From Certhia americana (taxonomy: Eukaryota > Chordata > Aves > Passeriformes > Certhiidae), in contig CM031878.1 of the NCBI GenBank assembly GCA_018697195.1, forward strand, positions 37,976,337-38,040,336: DNA of 64,000 bases, in the 5' to 3' direction. The notes under the pieces were generated by a model that searched no databases, had not been told where the DNA came from, and worked only from the letters and a program-made list of their open reading frames with translations. How positions within the stretch are numbered: the first letter of the stretch is position 1; each line of letters begins with the position of its first letter. Shown piece after piece: positions 38,149 through 51,780 of this stretch. Position numbers and translations under genes: made by a program.

Positions 38149-39475
38149 CTGTAAGAAATATGAAGGACAACTATTTTCTTCTTGTACAATTACTGAGAAC
38201 TTATTTTGAAAATGTAGCAGACATTTAAAAACGTGACTTTTTTGAATACTTGAATGGATACACACACCAACCTTAAGCAGCAAATCATTAAGGCAAACAT
38301 TATTAAAAATAGATATAATAGACCTCACCAAAAAAAATAGAGAACAAAAGGCCTTTATTTTTGTCATTACAAAGTAGACCTTTATTTCAGTTGTTTCCAT
38401 ATTCTCTGTAAAACTCATTCAAATTAAGGGAGGTGCTTTTGTACGTACAGGCTAGTAAATACATGTTAATGGGACAAAAACACATCTTCTAGTTTTGTCA
38501 GTCTCATTTATATGAGACTGTTTGTGACTTCAGATATCACTTAGAGATACTTATAAGAAAAAAGCCACCTCCAGCTCAGAGGACTCAAATATAGCCAGCT
38601 GACCAAGTCATGCAGAAGAAAGTAAACCATTAAGATTCCTGCCTTTCTGTTTCAGCTGTACTACAACTTCCACCACCATGGCTTCTAATGACTTAGACAG
38701 AGCAGGCACTGCGTAGAAGATAACTGGAGACTTAGCAGTGGCTAAGGAATCAGCTGGGTGTGCTGAAAAGATCTGCTGAAAGACAGGAAGCTTTGTGCCT
38801 CACTGACAGGACTCTTAGGCACATCTTACTGTGTAAGTAGTAACCCTGGAAGAACCATTTTTCAGGGAGACTCCTCTGTCTGGTACTTTCCTGAGGTGCA
38901 CCATTACTGTTTTTCTGTTGGACAACACACCATCAGTAGGGGGCCACAGACACTCTTGAAGACACACTCTGTTTTCTGTGTTATTAAACAGCTCTTATTC
39001 CATCTGCTGACATTTCCAACACATGTGCATTTCCCTTTGCAACCAAACTATTGGAAGAACACTAGCCTGTGCCACTGTTGACAGCCATTATGTATACCTC
39101 ATTATGATACTAGCAAGTGAATTCAACTCTAATATGGAAGGATTTGCAATGTTAGGAATCCTGCCCGTAAGGTTCTATGTTTAAGATCACAGACATCATT
39201 CCTTTACCTAAAGAAATACTGCATGCTGTAGCTCACCTCACATGGGTACACTCTCAGAATCTCTTCCAACACCACTTACCCCATCTTACATGTTAAATGC
39301 CAATTTATCACTACTATCATGCCACAGTGTCAAGCTATCAGAAACCAGTGACGCTCAAATCAAAACACAGCCCCTAAGGGAAAGGCTCTGAAGTGCTAAC
39401 CATTTAAAAACACATTGTGGAAAGCCAGCATTTTTCAGCTGCTATGACCAAGGAAACATTTGATTTTTCCCTCAC
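38149..39475 (-). other. PTCH1: PTCH1 intron 3
   Basis: 1.3 kb of AT-rich unique-looking sequence. A 9-bp inverted repeat with a 4-nt loop occurs at 38499-38520 (CAGTCTCAT / ATGAGACTG). Nothing else was recognised. Confidence 0.9.
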
Positions 39476-39665
39476 CTGTTGTACATATAGACATGTACTC
39501 TGCTGGCCTGAAGCGCAGACTCAAGGTGCTGTCGGAGTGCTTCTGTTGTTAGTACGTTAGCACCATCTTCCTGTGGAGTCTGGATCATGAGCTGGGGGTT
39601 GAACATGGCCTCTTCACCAATCTTCTGCCGTGTGTAATTTAACTCCCGACTCACTCGTCCACCAA
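39476..39665 (-). CDS. PTCH1: PTCH1 exon 3 (extracellular loop 1)
   Basis: 190 nt, equal to human exon 3 (codons 132-195). It reads [19 protein letters not shown], then [20 protein letters not shown] and onward to [11 protein letters not shown]. It carries an N-glycosylation sequon NYT. The methionine of MFNPQ is the region where mammalian short isoforms begin translation. The acceptor is CCATCAG and the donor is GTGAGG. It enters in phase 1 and leaves in phase 2. It forms the membrane-proximal start of the first hedgehog-binding extracellular domain. Confidence 0.98.
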
Positions 39666-40128
39666 CTGATGGATAAACATTAAGCACTTTGCATTAGCCA
39701 GTACCTGCTTATTCTGCATTCTCTTGATGAGCACTCTCCAGTCAGAAAACCCTGACTATGTGCAGAGCCTATTCTTTTTCAAACTGATCACAGTGTAACT
39801 CAAAAACTAAGAACAGCTTTTAGTATATCTGGAAAAAAACCCCACATTCCTCATTACAATACCTTTATTGCTACTGTACTGAAACATGGATGCATAAACT
39901 GGAGCCTCTGTTTTTTCTACATTATAACCAATATCCCATGTGTAAAAATTTAAAAAAAAGAAGAGGAAGAAAAAAGGGAAAACTGGATCTAGTGGACCTG
40001 AAGAAATACTATGTTACGCTTGTGTAAACAGTGTGCTCCAAAAGCACATTTCTAGATAAATGGCTTTAATTTACACTCTTCGACTAAATTATTTGGCAAG
40101 ATAGAAGGCAAATGTTTCTCTTTGGTTT

Positions 40129-40151
40129 AAAAAAAAAAAAAAAAAAAAAAA
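40129..40151 (+). repeat. Poly-A tract (23 A)
   Basis: A homopolymer of 23 A followed by purine-rich DNA, near the 3' end of intron 2 and about 460 bp from exon 3. No retrotransposon body was seen. Confidence 0.9.
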
Positions 40152-40407
40152 GGAGAAGGGAAAGAGTAGGTGAGCAGAAGTATTTCTTTCAGCCTTAAAT
40201 AAAAAAAGAAAAAATGCCAACATCATAGAAAGAGACGCAGAGCGATGCAGTTTGAGTGAAGCAGAAAGCTCTGTCTACAGCTAATTTACCCCTGTGGCCC
40301 AGTACCTGGCTTAACATGTTGTGATGCAGGAGGTTGTACATGTGCAACATCTGTTTCTAAACCCACATGAACCAAACAGTGTGCTCCATATTAAAACATG
40401 GTGAGAG

Positions 40408-40409
40408 AA

Positions 40410-40432
<23 letters not shown>
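40408..40432 (+). repeat. Poly-A tract (25 A)
   Basis: A homopolymer of 25 A in intron 2, about 260 bp from a similar A23 tract. The purine-rich sequence after each is loosely similar. Confidence 0.9.
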
Positions 40433-40440
<8 letters not shown>

Positions 40441-43400
40441 TAAAAATAGGTGAAGGGAGACGTTGGAGTCGACAGGCTCTAGAGGGAGCCATACACAATT
40501 TGCCTTGCCAGAAAACATTGCATTAAGAATGGAAAACTGTCTTCCCTTCTACAAAAACCCCAGTCAGCTAGAGTTCATATACTTTATGTAACCTCCCTTG
40601 TAGTCTCTCCAGCCATTGCATGTGGGAGGCAATGTCAATTAATTCAGCCTATTAGCTGAATCAAGACCACATCCAGATGAGGAGGACAAGAATGTAAATC
40701 CAAGCTACAGATCTGGCCTGATTTGTTACATTTTTCCCAATCCTAGTAAGCTTGACGCTGGTGATCTGAATTACTGCCAAAGTTTAGTTGTGCAATAGTG
40801 TGAACAGAAATTAAGCACATATATTTTAGTTCTTCCTAGGTCATATAACAGAAGACTGATCCATAACCGTTGGCAACAGGGCGAGATGAGATTCCCGAGC
40901 CCAAACAGGGACATACTTTTTCAATCACTTGGGCCGTCAACCCACCCGTAACACCCCTGGGGCTAAAACGACCACCAGGCAAGAAGCTGGGCCCCTGCAT
41001 GCATAAAGCTGTCAGAATGAGACCCTCAACAATTAAACCATACAGACATTCTGGCACGAAGCATTGCTTAATTTCTTGTTCAAGAATTCTTTGAAGAAAT
41101 AAGTGTTTCCACAACACACTAAATTTTTTCTCAGCCTGTCACAAGTGGGATTACCTCCTTTATACCACAGAACAGAGACTAGCATACAATATGCAAAACA
41201 AAACAAAACAATCAAAGTACCTTTTACCTAGAGTCCCTTTAGAACTTTTTAACACCACTTTTATGACAGGACAGGACAGACTATCATTGAGACTACATTT
41301 GCATGGTAACAAAAAGCTATTGCAAATTTTTGTCAAGATTTAAAATCTAAAAATACTTTCATTTATCAGCCCCTTGTTTATACTTACTGCTGTCTTTCCA
41401 CAGTATTCCACCAACCAGTAGTCCTTGAAACTTGAATTTTACTTCGTCTTACAGGAATATGGGAAGTAAGGGAGCAGAGTTATCCTAATCTGTATGTCTT
41501 GTAACCAGACCTTCTTTCACAACCCTGTACACTGCAAGTGCTTCAAAGACAAAATGACTCTCTCCCTCTTTTGTCTCTCAATACCAGCCAAGACAATAAA
41601 GTCCCAACGTTATGCAGACTGTGGAGTCTACCATAAACTTCTACTCCTGGTACTATATTCTCACCCGTTCCACCCACATGTTCCTTTTGAATTTTACCAG
41701 AACTTGAACCAACAAATCATACTTCATGCAAGACAAAGGGCATCATTCCCATCTCTGCTGAAAGTGACCAACTGTTTACTATCAACAGAGATGATCGCTT
41801 CCTAATCAAGGTCCTGTCAAATCACATTAACTTCACTGAACAAGGCAGATCTAGCTAATCAAAATTGCAACATTCAAGTCAGTCATCAGAACAGAAGCTG
41901 TATTTCCCCCTTCTAACATTTCAACCAAGAGAAGCTAAACCACCCAAGAAGCTGGGTGCAGATTCCAGAAACCAGCAGCAGATCTGCTCCACATTCTTCT
42001 CAAGGCATTACACCATTTAACTATTCCTTTGATGACTCCTGATCTACATTTCTTCAGCCAAACAGAAAAAGTAACTCCAAATATTGCAAATATTTTATAC
42101 AATGTAGCAGTACAAAAAAAATCGTAAGCATACATTGACAGAATTTTCCTCTGCAAAGCCAGGTTATCTTAAAGCATAAGGACAGACCACACAGTGGACA
42201 CATTAGTGGTCTTTCAACATATTAGAAGTAAAAGAGAGCAAAAGGGAAGAAAAAAAATAAAAAGTTTTTATCAGTTATGCTTCAATTTATTTCAATTAAA
42301 AGTTTGCAAAGATCACTGGAGGCTGCCATACTCACCTAACTTCAACCTCCACAATCAGCACAATTATCTGAACATGCATTATTTTAAAATCAAGCCTCTT
42401 GATGCTGTATTTTTTTTTTCCAGATTATCTACAAGTAGTGCCTGAAGACTCTAGCCTCACTGTGTTGGATATATACACGACTTGCAAGACTCACACATTC
42501 TGCAGAAAATCATTCCTCACACTTGCCAAAAAAAAAACCAAAAAAACCAAAAAAACCCACAAAAAGCATTATAGTCATGATAGCATTTCCATAGGATGAA
42601 CAATCTAATGGAATATATGATCAATTAACAAAATGGTGGTTTGTATGCTTTTCCTTTACGGATTCTGTTTTCTTCTGCTTAGTGACAACATCATTTTACA
42701 CTCAAAAAAGCTACTAACAGAAATCGTATGCATGACATATGTACTTCTAATTCTATTTCATATCGAAGACAGACAGAACCATCTCACTTCAATATTCTGA
42801 CAAAAAAATCCACATATCACAGTCCTTTTACATATACCAAAAACCACCTCATAGCATTCTAGTCTTTTATTATATAATTCCTTATGATTTAGTACCTAGA
42901 TGCAAAAATTCCCATAAACCAAAGATGATTTAAGTAACAGGCCAATGCAGTGTCTCATGGCTGCTGTTAGCACAGTGCAGTGGCATGTACACTACCCTTC
43001 CAGCAGGGTCATGGGTATCTGCCTACTAAAAATGAGATAACATGCCATCTGTATAATTTAGCTACAATTTTTATTTTTTTTAAAAAAGGAACAAGAAGCA
43101 AACCACAAAGCAGTAACACCAGCATCCTGGCGTTATTTTGCATTTAATGTACCTGTTTCTAATTCTCAGGGATGTATTTGAAGGTGACTGCTCAACATGA
43201 AACAGTATAACTGACAGCATCTCTATTGTTGATGGTCAGTTATTGTTAAAAAGCTGTTTTTTCAGAGGAAGGTGTTCTTCCTCCCTACCCTCTCTGACAC
43301 CCACAGATGTCCCTCTTAGCTCTTGGCCAGAACACTCCAGACCTGCTTGGAGCAAGTCAGCATCCCATACTACGTAACACACTGCTGCTCCTCCTTAGCT

Positions 43401-46400
43401 TCCCCACCAACTGGAACAGAAGCTGGTCAAGTTAATTCTTTTGAAGGGTGTTAAGTCAGCAGTAATTGCCACTGTTGCTAAGAACCAGGTAAGGACCAGC
43501 GTCTCCCTCTCCCAAGAGCTGTCAGGTGGTAACAAGTTCTAGTCATCCTTAACTTTAGGCAGACCTGAATCCATGACCTATAGGTGAAAGGCTCTAGATC
43601 CCAGACTGGGGTCACAGTCCTAGTGTTTCTGTCAACACATATTAAAATGCTTCAGTACATCTTAAGAGAGAAGCACACAGAAAACTGAAACTTGACATGT
43701 ACACCAGTTTGTCACTGGTCTACATTTGCACTAAGACTGGTGCGTAACACCGATGTACCCTTCAATGACGTAAAAGTGAGACTGTGTTGGTTTCATTGGC
43801 ACAATTTTTGACACATTTCCTTCCACTGACTGAGTACCCTTTTTGAAGTTCCTGTGTCATTCAGCTCTTGTGCACATTTCCACTGAGTGTGTCAGTCTTA
43901 CCTACACCTTTGTCACAACCAAAGTCAAAAATTACATGGCAATATATTAACATGTTTACAAAGAAGCCTAGAATATACAACTGCAGTCCCTTCCACACTA
44001 AGTAGTCTGAGGAGTAAATTTGACCTCTCTCACACTTAGACGTCAATGCTAGATCAAGTCAAGAGTGATAGCCAGGAGTCACTGCTTATTAATTTACTGT
44101 CCAGTGGCTCTAAAGACATGAAATATTTATTTTTCAGAGTGTCCTACAATGTTTCATTTCAGGTTACTGGAATTGCATCACATAGCCCAAGGTTTCTTTA
44201 TTTTTCTTGGACATGAACACTACCTCTATTAACCATTCAATAGCTACCTTGTGCACAACGGCACAACCAGTAGCTTAGCAGACAGCAAGCTCTGTCTAAA
44301 AAAGACCATTCCTGAGAGACAAACATTTGGGATAAAAATGTTTGCCTACGAATGTGGAGGACAGACACTGATAAAACAAAGCCAAGTTTTCCTTATGGAA
44401 AACCTACTAAGCTCTCGGAAAAATTTTCGGTACATGAACAGAATTTTCTGGAGAACCTCCTTTCTGAAGACTATGAGCCTCAAGATATTTCTATTTGAGC
44501 ACCTGAGGGGCAGACACAGTTCTACTTTGTTTGAGCAACACCACCTCTATAATTTTTTCAGGACTGTAAATGTGCAGCATTAGAGCAATTCAGCAACCTT
44601 TTGGCAGTGGCAACTCAAAGCAATAAGATCGTATCTCTAATAGTCGTGGACATCTCACACAAACAATGTTTTTACTTTATGCCTTTGAAAGATGCTGACC
44701 TTTTTGATAAATCAGGTGTGTGGATAAGTATCCCTTGCAGTGCTTACTTTATGGCCTGAGCAATAGCCAAGGCAGGGAACCCCTGCAATTTGCAATACCT
44801 ATTATGACTACAGGTATAGGAGATAAATCCCCCTTACAACTCAGTGACCATATATAAAGACTGAATAGTATTCCAGTATGTTCACCTCAGTCTCAGCCTT
44901 CACCAACCAACCCAAAAAGCAGCAGTGTACAGAGAAATATGCCAGACTTATATGGAGAACATGACTCCACCCTGTCTTCTTACCCTTCGGCACCCTCTCT
45001 CTGCCAGGATGGGAACCAGAAAGGGACTTCATACCTCTCTTCCTGACACACTGCACAGCCCATCTCCCTCAGCTTTGACTTCTACTCCACTTTCTCATGA
45101 AGCACTGTTGTGATGTGCATCTCTTTAACATGTGCATGCTAGTTTGAGGTGTTACTCAAACACTAAGCAATGAAGCCAGTTTCAGTCCATCACAACGGTG
45201 CACAGGTAAGCCAGTGAGACACAGTTCTGCTTCCCCACCCTAACTGGGTAGCAGGATCACAAGCGCTCACACCTGCTACAGGGCAGAAGGCAGTACCTAA
45301 TGCCACCAGTAACAATCTCTGTTTTTACCAATAAACATAGACCTCATGAGAAAAAGCCACAGCAGACAAACACTACTCACACAGGATTGAAACCTCCTAT
45401 AAAGAAACTCGTATAAAGAACTGAAGTTCTATGGCAGAGATGAAGACTATCCTGTCTCTTACTGGGCACAGAAAAATAATGGCCTTTTGATTTAAAGCTT
45501 CCTGTTGCTCTCTAGGGAGTTCTGTCTTCATGTTCTCTCGGATGTTTAAGCTTGTCTGGTGCTGCTCTTTGTCAGCAACAGAATATAGTTTTTCTGCACA
45601 CAGACAGTTTTAGTCAGCATCTTGAGAGAAGAGCAGGGAAGACAGCACCTTCCTCAGATTTATCATTCTCCAGGCCTGATAGGCAAAACCATTTGCTGGG
45701 AGAAAGTGCAAAATACCTTCTGGAAGTCCAAGTTTAGTGAGTAGCAGAAATGGGAGTGGTTGGAATGTCCACTTATTGAAATTTTTAAAATGCCTTCTGC
45801 TTGTGGAATCAAATTGCTGTTGGTTTACATGGTTGAACTGTGAATGTATTAACTACTGTGGGATACGATCTATCACACATCTAATGATGTACCTAATGAT
45901 GCTAAGGATGACTCTCATAAATCCATCAGGATTACATTATAAAAATGTAATGTAAAATAAAGACTTCACAGAAAGTGAATGAAAAAGCTACCAAAAAAAT
46001 ATGTTTAGAAATAGTAGAACACAGTGGATAACAACCAGCTTCTTAAAGAGATTACATGGTCATTCAGTGGGCTATGCAGCAGCTCAATAGAAAAATATCA
46101 TATTAATCATGTAACTAGACAGTGCCAGCACTGTACTACAGGCAGTCAGAAATTGCATGTTGTCTCTGTCTAGGTTTTCTTGCACAGCATTTGCTGATAT
46201 ACATTTCTTCATCTGTATGGCACACATGGAGCAGCTCTTGTGAATGCCAGGTTAAAACAGCCTGCATCCTACCATCTCCCTTCCCAACACACAAGTGGAC
46301 ACTACTCTTATCCTTCTCCTCAATTATACTGTCCAACAAAAGGACACTATCTAGAACATCATCACATCCCAATGAGAAGATATAACTGATATTAATATCT

Positions 46401-46511
46401 CTTTAGTGCCAAAGACTTTAGGATAATGTAAAAGCAATATGACCATCTCAAACATTTCTATCACACTGAGAATCAGATAACACCAGCTTCTTCATTTTTA
46501 CTTAAAAAAAA

Positions 46512-46528
46512 GGGGAGGGGGGGAGGGG
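46512..46528 (+). repeat. G-rich run in poly-A context (G-quadruplex type)
   Basis: GGGGAGGGGGGGAGGGG is flanked by A tracts on both sides. It is a low-complexity purine tract in intron 2. Confidence 0.85.
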
Positions 46529-48719
46529 AAAAAAAAAAGGCAAAAATAAAACTCTACAAATTAAAAAAAAAAAAAAGCTAATATACACCTGACAACAAAG
46601 TACTTCAAAAGGGTGGGTTTTTAGCTCCGAGCCATCAAAGATACAAGCTAGTTCTTACACATGCTGGGGATAACTCAAGGGTTGTTGTTACAAATTTCAT
46701 AATGCTGACACAATTATGAATAGCAAAAGTAAAAACACACATCAAAATTGCCTTTTCATTCTGTCACAGCATGATAAAGTCTACAGCTGTGACAAGAACA
46801 CAAAGCTGTCTGCATACTCAGGAAGAGAGCCCAACAACAGCTGCCACTGCTTGTAGTGGGAAACCTTCCCTGCAATTTTAGGAGCTAAAAATCTTTCTAA
46901 AAATCAGCTAAAAGCCGGGTTTACATGTATACACCTGTGTTCCCATAGGTAGACAAACAGTCTTTCTGATTGGGTAAAACAGATAGATTACCAAAGAAAA
47001 TGGGACATTTTTATTTCTTGTTTGGTGTCCATCTAGGTTGAGAAGAGTAGAAAAGTGCAGGGAAAAAACCAGCAAAGCAAAATGAACAAATTAAACAGTA
47101 CAAACTTAAGAAAAGGAAGCAAAACCAACATGCAACCAGCTTTGAAATGTACAAGAATGTACTAAACTGGTACATCCAATTCAAACTTTTCAATTAAACA
47201 TAAAATGCAGTGGCTGCTTACTGAGCTGCGACACATGTCCTTGGTAACAGGATATGAGCTGTTCACCTCTGGGTCACCGTTTCTAATCCAGCCAGGAACA
47301 ATAGTGACCACAAGTTGTTTACCATCTGACAGCTGTTTGCTAACTTATGTGAAATGAGTTGGTGGTCTCAGTCCATTTTCTACGGGGCAGGTGTCCACAT
47401 TATAGAACAGCATTGTCACAACGGGCATCCTTGTTGACCAACCCAACAAAGAAAATGAGGAATGAATGGGCATAGAAAGCAAACTATCCTTCCCTCCGAA
47501 GACATGGTCCCTTCAAGTCACAACTAAACCACAGCTTTCAGTGGACAAGCCCAAACACTGAATTTTATGGCTCAAGTAGAAAAGGAATAGTAGCAAAAGT
47601 ATCTTAGACTTTGCTTTTTCCTAGACTCAAGGAGACTGACTTCAACAGCTAGTACAGATTATTGCAATTCTCTCAAGAGTTTACGGCTACATAACAGTAT
47701 ATACCCCATGAGGAGCAAACTGAACTTTTATTCTTCAGTAATTTAAGATAACTGCCGAGCACACTTCACAACAGGCAAAAATCCTCAATTGTACATGAAA
47801 GTGGCAAAGTTTAGAGTTCTGCTGAGAAGGGTATGTAAGGGTCTTCAAGGTCTAAAGCTAAGGATTTCAAAACAGCTGAATATAATTTCTTTAAGTTACT
47901 TTAGGTTGAATAAGATTTTCTGCTGGGTAATATGTTACAAACAATTTGCTGTGTTGCTCCACAGCAGTCAGCTTTCCTCTAGGCCAAACTTTTCATTTAA
48001 CCTCTCAGTGCCCTTTCCTCAAATATGTAATTGTTTTCCTGTGTGGTTTAAAGCAGCATTTTTAGGTCTTTTCATCTGTGCTCCTGGGATAGTACAAATT
48101 TCATGTGTACATGGAGTAGCGCAAAATTTGAATGCAACTTTTTTTAAAAGAACAGCAAACAGCAATGCAAACAGAGGCAAAGAGCACCCAGAACCTTTTA
48201 GAGGATATCATTTCCTAAATAGCACTTTTAGGAGACGGCAAAACTAGCACAGAAAAATGAAAGGAATGAACACGTTACGACACAGGGTACAGTTCCTTTC
48301 AAGTGTTCCCTACCAGCTGCTTGCTGTACCATCTGTTGTTGCCTAAGCAGCTTCCTTCTGAATGGCTTTGCACTGAAGCAGAACTGCTCTCACTGTTGGA
48401 CACAATCAGGTCAGGTCAGCGTTCCCCCCAGCACCGAACCTGCTGCCTGTCACAGCTTCCCCCACCTCGATATTTCTTGCTGGCCACCAGCTCCCGAGGC
48501 CGTGCTGCATCTGTCAGGAGGCCCATTTTTCATCGCTGGCTCGCCATTCACACCGAGCAGGACAGAGCGCGTCTCACTTTGTTTGGGATGCACTCACAGA
48601 TCCCCGTCAGACACTCTGAGCGTGACACCATATGGCTAGGTTTATGCTGAAGCAGGAACGGTCGCGAAAAAAAGGCCGAACAAATGGCCAAGCGCACCCC
48701 TCAGCATGGCCTTTATTTT

Positions 48720-49080
48720 CTGCTTTGGGCCTCTGTGACCGTGCCGGTGGTTTCTCACGACGGAGCTCAGTGTGGAGGTGCGCGCTCCCTCGGGATAGGC
48801 GGCGGCTCCAAGCTCCGGGGCGGGAGGAGGCCGAGTGGAGCCGGCAGCCCCGGGGGGGCACACGGCGGGGTCCCACCTGGAGCCCCGCCAGGAGCCCGCC
48901 CCGCCCGGCAGAGACCCTCCGGCCCCGCCGGCCCGGGGCGCCGCGCACAGAAGGCCGCCCCGGCCCCGAAGCGCTGGTGCGCTCCCAACGCCCTTCCCGC
49001 GGCATCTGCGCGGGGAAACACACATCGCTGGGAGCCACTTTCACGATTTTGTTGCGAGCGGGATTAGCTGGATTAGGGGC
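48720..49080. promoter_or_regulatory. Isolated CpG island inside intron 2
   Basis: About 360 bp of strongly CpG-rich, GC-rich DNA stands alone in AT-rich intron, about 12 kb downstream of exon 2. Its composition contrasts sharply with both sides. It has many overlapping open frames on both strands, as expected from GC content; none resembles a known protein. Candidate roles are an internal or antisense promoter or an orphan regulatory CpG island. No splice-supported exon is visible. Confidence 0.6.
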
Positions 49081-49195
49081 CGATTCATAAGGACCCCCTG
49101 CGGCTGTGAGGAAGTTTCATCACAAGGTCAGTGTGGTGTGAACTATATTCTGTCAACACCACCACTCCTTATAGTCGGCTACAAAAAATACAAAA

Positions 49196-49228
49196 GGGGG
49201 TGGGGGGCGTGGGGGGGGGGCGGTGGGG
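49196..49228 (+). repeat. G-run cluster (G-quadruplex type)
   Basis: Runs of 5, 6, 10 and 4 G separated by one to four other bases, about 120 bp beyond the internal CpG island. This is a strong formal G-quadruplex motif on the plus strand. Confidence 0.85.
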
Positions 49229-49844
49229 AAGGAGGAAATTGCAAGTGAAATATAGGAATGAACAGTTTACAGCAACAAAAAGATTTACCGATTTCCCCCT
49301 CAAATGCTTAAAAAGATGTGTACCCTTCAACGCTGCTTTCCTTTAAAACAAGAAACCTGTATTAGTCATTTTTAATTTATAAAGAATTTAGTGGTTTAGG
49401 AGGTGGGAGGAACCTGGGGAATAAGTGTAGCAACCCACACACAAAACCACAGAGGAACTCCTGGCACTTAGTCATGCAGCTCCAAGATTGTTGCACTGTT
49501 GAGATTTTAATGCTTTTTGTTGAGATTTTAACATTTAATGCTGTCACCTTCAAGACTATTAATTCCTGCCCCCTCCTAAGTGTACTAAGTAACAGAGACA
49601 TTAAAAAAAAGAGGGTTGAAGAAAGGAGAAAGTGAATTAAAGGGGTTTTTTGTTTGTTTTTGCTCTTTAAAGCATAATTACCCACCTTGTACTTCCCCCA
49701 CCTCCCCCCCAGCAAGATTCTCCTCATCCCATCGTAATGACATCACTCAAAGACCGCAACACTTTTATAGCTGGCATGATGCAAAATAAAATCTATAATG
49801 AAAGAGTGGAACTTTTGTTTTGCATGTGTAGTTTTGGGAGAATT

Positions 49845-49871
49845 GGGGGGGGGGGGGGGGGAAGGAGGGGG
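49845..49871 (+). repeat. G17 run with following G-runs (G-quadruplex type)
   Basis: Seventeen consecutive G, then AAGGAGGGGG. It meets the simple four-run pattern for a G-quadruplex on the plus strand. The exact run length is prone to sequencing error. Confidence 0.85.
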
Positions 49872-51757
49872 TTTAAGAGAAGTCCCTCTTGCACAGAACC
49901 AGGCTGTTCAATCAAAGCCTTATCTGTTATATTTCTGTCTTTCTCTTCTGTTTAGCGCATTCACCGACAAGAGAAAAGGGGCTAAAGCAATGGAGGCTTT
50001 GACCTGCAGCTGTAACACAATACTTTCGCACAGCCCTGTCGACCCCTGACATAAATTTTACACCGCAGCTGGCATTTACACACTTAACATTACCATATGT
50101 ATAGCCTACTCTGTGCTAATTATGCTAATCACCTGTCTAACTCTCTGCTGCGAAAAATGGTTGTATTTAGCAGTCCACTGCCTACCAATACAGCTTACTG
50201 TGTGGCTGAAATGTACATTCAGACGGCTCTGAATGGCAAGATTTTTCCACGTTGCTGGCTTCATTCAGACCACAGAAAAATTTATTCAAGTCAACTGGTT
50301 TCGGTCCGCAACAAAAAAGTTACGAGAAAAAAGTGAGTGTGTTCCTGCCCTAACATTCTAAGTCTGCTTGCAAGCAAAATGATAAATCAATTGGTGTGGG
50401 AAACAAAAAGGGAGAAAGATTTCTTTTGCAAGCCATGTGAAACTGTAGCCTATTTAAAAAAAAAAAAAAAGACAGAAAAAAGAAGAAAAAGGTCATCCTA
50501 TTTCCCCAAATCTCTGGAAAGAGCAGTTTAATAGATATTTACACCTGCTCACAATTCTCCCAAGTTGCTACCTTTTATTTACAGTTGGAAGTCATACTAA
50601 GCATGTTTCAGGTTTTGTTTCTTGATCTCAATAATTTCCACTAGAGTAATGCATTTTCTATTATCTACTGCTTAAACAGCATCAGCTTCTAAACATCAGC
50701 TTCTCTTCTGACTATGGGAACCCTTTGAAAAGTCAGTGAAGACTGGTGTAAATGAAATCAGAATGAGGCCCATGTTGAGAGGAAAAAAGAAAAATGCCCA
50801 GGAAATCCTCACCAGAAGAACTGGTGCAATCAAGTATCTTCTGTAAGTACTTTTCAGAATACATAACTTAGAAAGAAAAAAAAAATTGTAATGAATAAGG
50901 GTTTTTTTAATGCTTAGTGTCAGCAGGAAGGGAGATGTTTAATTGAGTCCCTAAAGCTCATCTTTCTTGTAAGTATCACACTGAGGAGACTAACCAAGAT
51001 CTGCATTGGGATTACATTCCTGAAGCTATTTAAAATCAGTTTATCACACAACTAAGTTCCTATAACCCCCTTCTCCTCTGCACACACCTAAGGAAGCTAT
51101 GGCAGTTCACAGATTTGTCAGATAACCAAAAAGTAAATCTGATTATGGCATCACCCTTGGCAATTTCCTTTCAAGTTAAATTTGTGGGATCTTTTTAAAT
51201 GTTTTAAATGTTATGAAATGGCATGTTCATACACAAAACAGAAAAATGTGCAAATAAACCTTCTATATCCACTACCGCATCTGAATAAAGTAATCACACT
51301 GGAAGGTAAATCATTGTTAATATATAGACAAGGGATTTAATTAAAAACAAGAACAGCTCAGCAATGTTTATGCTCAGAAAGTCCAGTAACATACCCAGTC
51401 ACAGCATGAGGTCAAGGAGATCCCTATTTCTGTGCCTTCCCAACTTCCCATCCTTTGTCAACTCTGCTTCCATGTGCAAGAGACTGCTGCTCACAATAAG
51501 GTAAAGTAACACATTCTGCCTGTCAGCAATGGCCTTCAATATTTTAGTTACTACACTGCCTGCTTGACTATATTATAGACCCTCAGCCAAGACACAACTT
51601 GCCTTCTAGCATCTCAGTTTCAGTTCTCTGCTAGTCCAAAGCACTAATTTATCTGTGTTCTTTCAGCTCCAAAACACTGGTTGTGCAGCCAAAACCAGAA
51701 ATAACACTACAACTACTGTTTATTTCAGAGCATGTGGATTTTTCCCCTTTTCTGGCC

Positions 51758-51780
51758 TTTTTTTTTTTTTTTTTTTTTTT
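51758..51780 (+). repeat. Poly-T tract (23 T)
   Basis: A homopolymer of 23 T in intron 2, a poly-A run in the PTCH1 sense. No associated element was recognised. Confidence 0.9.

Noticed and set aside
40129..40432. Poly-A tracts as tails of retrogenes or SINEs
   Set aside because: No gene-like or SINE-like body lies upstream on either strand and no target-site duplications were seen.
48607..49248. Several overlapping open frames on both strands of the internal CpG island
   Set aside because: All six frames are largely open because of base composition; none resembles a protein family and no splice signals frame them.
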